Assembly: GCF_001544475.1 (NCBI RefSeq)
Contig: NZ_FCNW02000003.1
Span: forward strand, 186,001-250,000
Length of the DNA stretch: 64,000 nt
Direction: 5' to 3'
From: Caballeronia humi
GTDB taxonomy: Bacteria > Pseudomonadota > Gammaproteobacteria > Burkholderiales > Burkholderiaceae
The position numbers and the translations under genes were made by a program. The notes beneath the pieces are model-generated. The model made no database searches, was not told the DNA's origin, and was given only the letters and a program-made list of their open reading frames with translations. This document shows positions 57,697 to 64,000 of this stretch, piece after piece; position 1 is the stretch's first letter; each line of letters begins with the position of its first letter.

Positions 57697-58622
57697 TCGT
57701 CAAGCCCCGCACCATCGATTTCGTCGCGCCTTCCGGCTATCCGCACGATCCCGCGGCCGTCGAGCGGGGACTGCATCGGCTGCGGGCGCAGGGGCATCGG
57801 CTGGAAAATTTGCACGCGACGCAGCGGCGCTTCCAGCGCTTCGGCGGCACCGACAGCGAGCGCGCCGCCGACCTGAACCGCCTCGCCGACCCCGCGCGGC
57901 GCCTGCCTGACATCGTGCTTGCGGTGCGCGGCGGCTACGGCGCGTCGCGCATCCTGCACGGCCTCGACTTCGACGGCCTGCAGCGGCGCCTGGGAGACCG
58001 CCCGATCGCGATCGTCGGCCATAGCGATTTCACCGCGATCCAGTGCGCGCTCTACGCGCGCGCCGGTCTGAAGAGCTTCGGCGGCCCGATGTTCGCCGGT
58101 GACTTCGGCGCCGAACATCCGAGCACGTTCACGATGCAGAACTTCTGGACCGCGATCACGCGCCCGGCGTTCACCGTGACGGGTAACACGCCGCAGCAGC
58201 AATCCGTCGATGCAACCGGCATGCTGTGGGGCGGCAATCTCGCGATTCTCGCGTCGCTGGTCGGCACGCCGTACATGCCGCCGGTGGAGGGGGGCATCCT
58301 GTTCATCGAGGACGTGAACGAGCATCCGTTCCGTATCGAACGGATGATTTATCAGTTGCACCAGTCGGGCGTGCTCGGGCGCCAGCAGGCGCTTGTGATG
58401 GGCGAATTCTCGGGCGGACGGCTCTCGGACTACGACAATGGCTATTCCCTCGATGCCATGCTGGAGCAGGTGCGCGCTGTGATCGGGATTCCGGTCGTGA
58501 CGGGGCTGCAGTTCGGGCACGTCGAGAACCTTCTGACACTGCCGTTCGGCGCGACGGCGCATCTCGTCGCGCGTCCCCAGGGCTTCACGATGAAGCTGAG
58601 CGATTATCCGCATCTCGCGTAA
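57693..58622 (+). CDS. ldcA: LD-carboxypeptidase (murein tetrapeptidase, S66 family)
   Basis: The 309-residue protein has the S66 catalytic serine in GHSDFTA (Ser111), then the acid in FIEDVNE and the histidine in FGHVEN. It removes the terminal D-Ala from murein tetrapeptide in the cytosol so that tripeptide can be recycled. The start overlaps the tadA stop (ATGA). With ddpX upstream, two D-Ala-releasing enzymes lie within 8 kb. Confidence 0.93.
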   Translation: MIVKPRTIDFVAPSGYPHDPAAVERGLHRLRAQGHRLENLHATQRRFQRFGGTDSERAADLNRLADPARRLPDIVLAVRGGYGASRILHGLDFDGLQRRLGDRPIAIVGHSDFTAIQCALYARAGLKSFGGPMFAGDFGAEHPSTFTMQNFWTAITRPAFTVTGNTPQQQSVDATGMLWGGNLAILASLVGTPYMPPVEGGILFIEDVNEHPFRIERMIYQLHQSGVLGRQQALVMGEFSGGRLSDYDNGYSLDAMLEQVRAVIGIPVVTGLQFGHVENLLTLPFGATAHLVARPQGFTMKLSDYPHLA

Positions 58623-58737
58623 CTTTCCTGATTTTCTTGGCGCCCGGTCGAGGCGCTTTTTACAAACTCATTCACGCAACTAACGGTCCAAATTATCTCT
58701 CTCCGAGTTAACCCGCAAGTCACCCGTACGAACCTCA

Positions 58738-58747
58738 TTGTCGACAA
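58738..58747 (+). promoter_or_regulatory. Upstream GntR operator candidate
   Basis: TTGTCGACAA is a perfect 10-bp palindrome and the best-symmetry copy of the TTGNNGACAA motif. It lies about 105 bp upstream of the paired sites, which would allow looping. Confidence 0.55.
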
Positions 58748-58840
58748 AAAAGTGCAATCAATGATGACAAAATAGTTAGAAATAGGCGCGGAGGCCCGTC
58801 AGCATTGGCTTGCAAGTCGGCCAAACTTCATTCCAAACAC

Positions 58841-58877
58841 GATTGCCGACAATTCCTAAATTGAATTGTTGACAATC
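58841..58877 (+). promoter_or_regulatory. Paired GntR operator over the promoter
   Basis: A 15-bp inverted repeat with 13 matching positions, GATTGCCGACAATTC (58841-58855) and GAATTGTTGACAATC (58863-58877), contains two TTGNNGACAA copies 23 bp apart. TTGACA at 58870-58875 looks like a -35 box, so a repressor bound here would block transcription of the regulator gene. Confidence 0.65.
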
Positions 58878-58920
58878 TTTATGTCGCTTCTAAGATGTAC
58901 AACATGCGAGTGAGCACATC

Positions 58921-59637
58921 ATGTCCGACCCGAAACCGATTGCCGCCGTCGTCGTCAGTGCCAATGCGAATCCCGAGTCGATCGCCGAGAACATCCGCGC
59001 CGCGATCCTCGAGCATCGTCTCGCGCCCGGCGCGAAGCTGACCGAAGCGCAACTCTGCGAAGTGTTCGAGGTGAAGCGGGGCACGGTGCGGCAAGCGCTC
59101 GCGCAACTGGCGGGCGAGCGGCTCGTCGATCTGGAGCCGAATCGCGGCGCGTTCGTCGCGAGTCCGTCGCTGCAGGAAGTGCATGAAGTGTTCGAGATGC
59201 GCCGGATCATCGAAATGGCGGTGGTCGAACGGATCTGCAGCGGACACGGCACGCGGCGCCTGAAGTCGATCGGCGCGACCATCGGACGCGAACGCCGCGC
59301 CTTCGAGAGCCACGATTTTTCGTCGTGGATCAGGCTCTCGGGCGAGTTCCACACGGAGCTTGCGTCGTTGACGGGGAACTCGGTGCTGTGCGAATGCCTG
59401 TCTGGTCTGGTCGCGCGTTCGACGCTGATTTCGGCGCTGTATGAATCGCTCGGCAAAAGCTCGTGCTCGTTCGAGGATCATGAAGAAATCCTCGTCGCAC
59501 TCGATGCCGGCGATGCCCCGAAGGCCACCGAACTGATGTCGCGGCATCTGCGGGATGTCGAATTGAAGATGCTGGAGCGGCCGGCGCGTGGCGCGGTCGA
59601 TCTGCGCGAAGTATTTGCAAAGCCTGCCGAGCGTTGA
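58921..59637 (+). CDS. GntR-family regulator, FCD (FadR-like) subgroup
   Basis: The 238-residue protein has a GntR winged helix at about 18-85 (IRAAILEHRLAPGAKLTEAQL, then VKRGTVRQALAQLAGERLV) and an FCD ligand domain with conserved histidines (EFHTELASLTGN; SRHLRDVE) that usually bind a metal and an organic acid. It heads the ureide cluster and has its own palindromes upstream, so it probably represses itself and the permease-racemase-puuE-uraD genes. The ligand may be a ureide, but this is inference. Confidence 0.88.
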   Translation: MSDPKPIAAVVVSANANPESIAENIRAAILEHRLAPGAKLTEAQLCEVFEVKRGTVRQALAQLAGERLVDLEPNRGAFVASPSLQEVHEVFEMRRIIEMAVVERICSGHGTRRLKSIGATIGRERRAFESHDFSSWIRLSGEFHTELASLTGNSVLCECLSGLVARSTLISALYESLGKSSCSFEDHEEILVALDAGDAPKATELMSRHLRDVELKMLERPARGAVDLREVFAKPAER

Positions 59638-60012
59638 GCGACGCGCAGCAGACGCAGTAACGGAAAGCCGGCCAGGACCGGCACCGATCGAAGATCAGAT
59701 GGAGACCGTGCCCCGCCAGAGGGCACGTAAGCAAGACACGAAGCAAGACACTCAGCCGATTGCGCGCATAAGACGCAGCATCGGCATCCCTGAACAGGGC
59801 GCTTAAGCCTAAGCGCGAAATGAAAGCCGTCCGGGCGTCGTACCGAGGGCTGGTCAGCAGCATGGCCCGTCGATACACCGCCAGGAGAGTCTCGCAAGTC
59901 CGAAAGTACTGCGCGTAAAAAAACCAGGGTATCCGAATCGGCGCACCCCGCGTCGAGCCGCGCATTGGTCGAATTTCATCACCCATCTGCCTTTCTCATC
60001 GAAGGAGAAGTC
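59638..60012 (+). other. Long leader between GntR gene and permease
   Basis: This 375-bp region has no supported gene. It holds a hairpin CGTGCCC (59707-59713) with GGGCACG (59721-59727), a direct repeat AAGCAAGACAC (59729-59739 and 59741-59751), a small GCTTA/TAAGC stem near 59802 and the ribosome binding site GAAGGAGAAG just before the permease ATG. No known riboswitch was recognised. Confidence 0.55.
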
Positions 60013-61509
60013 ATGGCCCAGTTCAGTGCTACGTCCAGCGAATCCTCGCTGCCACCGTACGACGGCGAAGCATCCACCCACGATTCGCATATGCCCGCCG
60101 GCTACAGCGATCGTCTCTATAACGAAGACCTCGCGCCGCTCAAGCAACAGACCTGGGGCGCGTACAACATCTTCGCGTTCTGGATGTCCGACGTGCACAG
60201 TGTCGGCGGCTATGTGTTCGCGGGCAGTCTCTTCGCGCTCGGTCTCACGAGCTGGCAGGTGCTGGTGTCGCTTTTGATCGGCATCGGGCTCGTGAACGCG
60301 CTCTGCAACCTGATCGCGAAGCCGAGCCAGCAAGCCGGCGTGCCGTATCCGGTCGCGTGCCGCGCGACCTTCGGCGTGCTCGGCGCGAACATTCCCGCCG
60401 TGCTGCGCGGGTTGATCGCGGTCGCATGGTACGGAATCCAGACGTTTCTTGCTTCGAGCGCGCTCGTGATCGTCGTGCTCAAGTTCGTCCCGCAGTGGAT
60501 GCCCTACGCGGACGTTCACAAGCACGGCTTCGTCGGCTTGTCGGCGCTCGGCTGGGCGGGCTTCATGCTGCTGTGGGTGCTGCAAGCCGTGGTGTTCTGG
60601 CGCGGCATGGAGATGATCAAGAAGTTCATCGACTTCGCCGGCCCCGCTGTGTATGTCGTGATGTTCATGCTCGCGGGCTACATGGTTTGGCGCGCCGGCC
60701 TGCAGAACATTGGCCTCAATCTCGGCGGCGTGAAGTACCACGGCATGGAAGTCGTGCCGGTCATGATCACCGCGATCTCGCTGGTCGTCTCGTACTTCTC
60801 CGGCCCGATGCTCAACTTCGGCGACTTCTCCCGCTACTGCAAGAGCTATCGCAGCGTGAAGCGCGGCAACTTCTGGGGCCTGCCGGTCAACTTCCTGGCG
60901 TTCTCGCTCGTCACCGTCATCACGACCGCCGCGACGCTGCCGGTGTTCGGCCAGCTGATCACCGACCCGGTTGAAACCGTGGGCCGCATCGATCACCCGA
61001 CGGCCGTGATCCTCGGCGCGCTGACCTTCACCATCGCGACGATCGGCATCAACATCGTGGCGAACTTCGTGTCGCCGGCCTTCGACTTCTCGAACGTCGC
61101 GCCGCGTCACATCAGCTGGCGCATGGGCGGGATGATGGCGGCGGTGGCATCGATCTTCATCACGCCGTGGAACCTGTTCAACAACCCGGCGGTGATCCAC
61201 TACACGCTCGACGTGCTCGGCAGCTTCATCGGACCGCTCTACGGCGTCCTGATCGTCGACTTCTTCCTGGTCAAGCGCGGCAAGCTCGTGGTGGACGATC
61301 TGTACACGGTGTCGGAAACGGGTCGCTACTGGTACACGAAGGGCGTGAACCGCCGTGCGGTCGCGGCATTGTTGCCGGCGGCGCTGATCGCGGTGCTCTG
61401 TGTGATGATTCCCGCGCTCGAAGGGGCTGCGAACTTCTCGTGGTTCATCGGCGCGGGCCTCGCCGCGGTTTTCTACTGGTTCCTGGCAGACAAGAAGGCT
61501 TCGAACTAA
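60013..61509 (+). CDS. NCS1-family permease, probably for allantoin
   Basis: The 498-residue protein has twelve likely helices and the NCS1 pattern (DLAPLKQQTWGAYNIFAFWMSDVHSVGGY; FVSPAFDFSNVAPRHISWR). NCS1 carriers import cytosine, allantoin, uracil or hydantoins. Next to puuE, uraD and an allantoicase, allantoin is the best guess. The ATG at 60013 has AAGGAG upstream; the frame open to 59965 lacks a binding site. Confidence 0.87.
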   Translation: MAQFSATSSESSLPPYDGEASTHDSHMPAGYSDRLYNEDLAPLKQQTWGAYNIFAFWMSDVHSVGGYVFAGSLFALGLTSWQVLVSLLIGIGLVNALCNLIAKPSQQAGVPYPVACRATFGVLGANIPAVLRGLIAVAWYGIQTFLASSALVIVVLKFVPQWMPYADVHKHGFVGLSALGWAGFMLLWVLQAVVFWRGMEMIKKFIDFAGPAVYVVMFMLAGYMVWRAGLQNIGLNLGGVKYHGMEVVPVMITAISLVVSYFSGPMLNFGDFSRYCKSYRSVKRGNFWGLPVNFLAFSLVTVITTAATLPVFGQLITDPVETVGRIDHPTAVILGALTFTIATIGINIVANFVSPAFDFSNVAPRHISWRMGGMMAAVASIFITPWNLFNNPAVIHYTLDVLGSFIGPLYGVLIVDFFLVKRGKLVVDDLYTVSETGRYWYTKGVNRRAVAALLPAALIAVLCVMIPALEGAANFSWFIGAGLAAVFYWFLADKKASN

Positions 61510-61594
61510 GCTTTAGCGATACACGACGCCGGCCTCATGCGTGCACACGAGCGGTGCCGGCGTTGCAGAAAACGAAATCCGAAGGAGCAGGACC

Positions 61595-62350
61595 ATGCGA
61601 ATCAAACTGATCAACCCCAACACGACGCAGCGCATGACCGAATCGATGGGGCGTTGCGCGAAAGAAGTGGCATCGCCCGGCACGGAAATCGTCGCGGTGA
61701 GCCCGACGATGGGGCCGCCGTCGATCGAAGGCTATTACGACGAGGCGATCGCTTCGCTCGGGTTGCTGGCGGAGATCGAGTCGGGCGAGCGCGAGGGTTT
61801 CGACGGCTACGTGATCGCGTGCTTCGGCGACCCCGCGCTCTACGCGGCGCGCGAACTGGCGCGCGGACCGGTGATCGGCATCGCGGAAGCGGCGATGCAC
61901 GCGGCGAGCGTGATCGCGCCGGGCTTTTCGGTCGTGACGACCTTGGCCCGCACTTGCGGCATGGCGTGGCATCTGGCGGAGCGCTACGGCATGACGCGCT
62001 TCTGCAAGAACGTGCGGGCAACCGACGTCGCCGTGCTCGATCTCGACGTGCCGGGGTCGGCGGCGCGCAACATCATCATCGACGAATGCCGCCGCGCGCT
62101 CGACGAGGACGGGTCGGATGCGATCGTGCTGGGCTGCGCGGGCATGGCGGAGTTCTGCCACGAAGTCGAGGATGCGATCGGCGCGCCGGTCGTGGAAGGC
62201 GTGACGGCCGCTGTGAAATGGGCCGAGGCGCTCATCGCGCTGAAGCTGCACACGTCCAAACGCGGCGATTTCGCGCGCCCGCTCCCAAAACGCTACGACG
62301 GCGTACTCGCCGACTACAGCCCGAGAGAGAGCCACATACACCGCAAGTGA
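61595..62350 (+). CDS. Asp/Glu/hydantoin racemase family, likely allantoin racemase
   Basis: The 251-residue protein has the family start MRIKLINPNTTQRMTESM and two catalytic cysteines, in ACFGDPAL and LGCAGMAE. Such enzymes racemise hydantoins or allantoin (HpxA type). In the ureide cluster it would convert R- to S-allantoin or the reverse. AAGGAG lies before the ATG at 61595. Confidence 0.85.
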   Translation: MRIKLINPNTTQRMTESMGRCAKEVASPGTEIVAVSPTMGPPSIEGYYDEAIASLGLLAEIESGEREGFDGYVIACFGDPALYAARELARGPVIGIAEAAMHAASVIAPGFSVVTTLARTCGMAWHLAERYGMTRFCKNVRATDVAVLDLDVPGSAARNIIIDECRRALDEDGSDAIVLGCAGMAEFCHEVEDAIGAPVVEGVTAAVKWAEALIALKLHTSKRGDFARPLPKRYDGVLADYSPRESHIHRK

Positions 62351-62443
62351 CCCGCATTATCTGCGCCGCCGTATGGGCGCACCGGGGTGTTTTCGCTACA
62401 CTGGACCATCGATCCACCGTCCGTTTTCAACCTTGTCATCGCT

Positions 62444-63400
62444 ATGCCCAACGATCCGAACTATCCGCGCGACCTGATCGGCTACGGCCGCCACCCGGTA
62501 CAGGCGAACTGGCCGGGACGCGCACGCGTCGCCGTGCAATTCGTCCTGAACTACGAGGAGGGCGGCGAAAACTGCGTGCTCCATGGCGATCCGGGCTCGG
62601 AGCAGTTTTTGTCGGAGATCGTCGGCGCGGCGTCCTATCCGTCGCGTCACATGAGCATGGAGTCGATCTACGAATACGGATCGCGCGCGGGCGTCTGGCG
62701 CATCCTGCGCGAGTTCGAGAAGCGCAATATGCCGCTCACGGTGTTCGGCGTCGGCATGGCGATCGAGCGGCACCCCGAACTCGCACGGGCGTTCGTCGAA
62801 CTGGGGCATGAGATCGCGTGTCATGGTTATCGGTGGATTCATTACCAGGACATGTCGCCGGAGCGCGAGGCGGAGCACATGCGCCTCGGCATGGAAGCGA
62901 TCGAACGCGTGACGGGCGCGCGGCCGCTCGGCTGGTACACCGGCCGTGACAGTCCCAATACGCACCGGCTGGTGGCGGAACACGGCGGCTTCCTCTACGA
63001 CTCCGACAACTACGGCGACGACCTGCCGTTCTGGATGGACGTCGAAGTATCCGGTGGCGCCAATAGCCCGCAACTGATCGTGCCGTACACGCTCGACACC
63101 AACGACATGCGTTTCGCGACGCCGCAGGGTTTCAACACGGGCGAGCATTTCTTCACCTATCTGCGCGATGCGTTCGACGTCCTCTACGAAGAAGGCGACG
63201 AAGCGCCGAAGATGCTCTCCATCGGCATGCATTGCCGCCTGCTCGGACGCCCGGGGCGTTTTCGCGGGCTGCAGCGTTTTCTCGATCACATCGAAAAACA
63301 TGACCGCGTGTGGGTGACGCGTCGCGTGGATATCGCGCGGCACTGGCGCGAACATCACCCTTACGAAGGCGGCAAACAAACCAACGGGACGACGGCATGA
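62444..63400 (+). CDS. puuE: Cofactor-independent allantoinase PuuE
   Basis: The 318-residue protein starts with YPRDLIGYGRHPVQANWPG and has the polysaccharide deacetylase-like fold (NYEEGGENCVLHGD; HGYRWIHY; GWYTGRDSPNT), as in PuuE of Pseudomonas. It opens the allantoin ring to allantoate without a metal cofactor. The stop overlaps the uraD start (ATGA). The open frame upstream to 62387 is not family-like. Confidence 0.92.
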   Translation: MPNDPNYPRDLIGYGRHPVQANWPGRARVAVQFVLNYEEGGENCVLHGDPGSEQFLSEIVGAASYPSRHMSMESIYEYGSRAGVWRILREFEKRNMPLTVFGVGMAIERHPELARAFVELGHEIACHGYRWIHYQDMSPEREAEHMRLGMEAIERVTGARPLGWYTGRDSPNTHRLVAEHGGFLYDSDNYGDDLPFWMDVEVSGGANSPQLIVPYTLDTNDMRFATPQGFNTGEHFFTYLRDAFDVLYEEGDEAPKMLSIGMHCRLLGRPGRFRGLQRFLDHIEKHDRVWVTRRVDIARHWREHHPYEGGKQTNGTTA

Positions 63401-63918
63401 AGGCGATGCATTACACACTCGATCAACTCAACGCACTGCCCGAAGAAACGTTCGTGACCGTGCTCTCGGGCATCTTCGAGCACTCGCCGTGGGTGGCTGA
63501 AGCGGCAGCATCGCATCGGCCGTTCGCGAGCGTCGATGCCTTGCACGTCATGATGTCGGGCGCGGTGGAAGCGGCGGGCGAAGAGCGGCAACTCGCGCTC
63601 ATCAATGCTCACCCGGAACTTGCAGGCAAGGCGGCGGTGCGCGGCGAACTCACCGAGGAATCGACTCGCGAGCAAAGCGGCGCGGGCCTGAACCTCTGCA
63701 CGCAGGAAGAATTCGACCGCTTGCAGGCGCTCAACGCCGCGTATCGCGAGAAGTTCGGCTTCCCGTTCATCCTCGCCGTGCGCGGTTACGACCGCCACGG
63801 CATCATCGCGAACTTCGAGGCGCGCGTGAATCACAGCCGCGCCGACGAGCTTCGCACCAGTCTCGATCAGATCTACCGGATCGCACGCTTCAGGCTCGAT
63901 GACCTGATCAGCGCCTGA
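63397..63918 (+). CDS. uraD: OHCU decarboxylase
   Basis: The 173-residue protein has the UraD motifs FEHSPWVAEAA and NAHPELAGKAAV, with the catalytic histidine, and FGFPFILAVRG. It decarboxylates 2-oxo-4-hydroxy-4-carboxy-5-ureidoimidazoline to S-allantoin, the step before PuuE. The start overlaps the puuE stop. Confidence 0.94.
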   Translation: MKAMHYTLDQLNALPEETFVTVLSGIFEHSPWVAEAAASHRPFASVDALHVMMSGAVEAAGEERQLALINAHPELAGKAAVRGELTEESTREQSGAGLNLCTQEEFDRLQALNAAYREKFGFPFILAVRGYDRHGIIANFEARVNHSRADELRTSLDQIYRIARFRLDDLISA

Positions 63919-63956
63919 ATCCGTTTTTCACCGCAGAAAGTACAAGGACGAAGACA

Positions 63957-64000
63957 ATGGCAATCCCGACACTCGATCCCAACGCGCCCGAATTCACGCG
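63957..64000 (+). CDS. alc: Probable allantoicase (5' end only)
   Basis: Only the first 14 codons are in the window: MAIPTLDPNAPEFT, then a cut codon. This start resembles Burkholderia allantoicases, and the position after uraD fits. Allantoicase splits allantoate to ureidoglycolate and urea. The call rests on context and a short match. Confidence 0.55.
   Translation, partial: MAIPTLDPNAPEFT

Larger units (their letters stand above)
58623..58920. other. AT-rich promoter region of the GntR gene
   Basis: This 298-bp region is much more AT-rich than its surroundings. It holds the ldcA 3' end and the regulatory sites listed separately. No gene is supported. Confidence 0.7.

Overview
The window is GC-rich chromosomal DNA from a betaproteobacterium of the family Burkholderiaceae. 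Gene content, gene order and protein sequences fit Paraburkholderia or Caballeronia best; this placement rests on recognition, not on a search. It carries about 60 protein genes, one SRP RNA gene and no rRNA, tRNA, prophage, insertion sequence or CRISPR array that I can see. Most of it is conserved housekeeping DNA on the plus strand, with short accessory blocks between.

Layout. 1-7185 is mostly minus strand: a truncated ArnT-like glycosyltransferase, rpmE2, an operon merR-MFS transporter-mtfA with a clear MerR operator, then rho and trxA. 7506-12201 is the ffs-dnaX-ebfC-recR-DUF1653 block. 12224-12926 is a tandem array of 14 hairpin units that abuts the ribosome binding site of a CoA-transferase/ABC-importer operon (12939-16906). 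A quinone oxidoreductase (minus) is followed by surE-pcm-nlpD-rpoS, a PolB-like exonuclease and rlmD. Next come a BI-1 family membrane protein (minus), then ndk-rlmN-rodZ-ispG-hisS-yfgM-bamB-der-hfq-hflX-hflK-hflC-DUF2065-hisZ-purA, the classic betaproteobacterial run. A phosphoribosyltransferase, kup and an EamA transporter (minus) lead to guaB-[IDPxTGR repeat membrane protein]-guaA and a 2'-5' RNA ligase-like gene.

The last 13 kb holds two catabolic systems. ddpX plus a five-gene peptide-type ABC importer (50619-56535) looks like D-Ala-D-Ala uptake and hydrolysis; it is followed by DUF1992-tadA-ldcA, a coupled trio that includes a second peptidoglycan-recycling enzyme. A GntR/FCD regulator with three TTGNNGACAA sites in its promoter heads an allantoin (ureide) catabolism cluster: NCS1 permease, hydantoin/allantoin racemase, puuE, uraD and the start of a likely allantoicase gene that runs off the window.

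Most unusual points: the 14-unit hairpin array placed as a 5' leader; three genes (merR, dnaX, surE) whose -10 box lies only 6-7 nt before the start codon, suggesting leaderless mRNAs; the repeat-tailed membrane protein between guaB and guaA; and the very long repeat-containing linker of DnaX.
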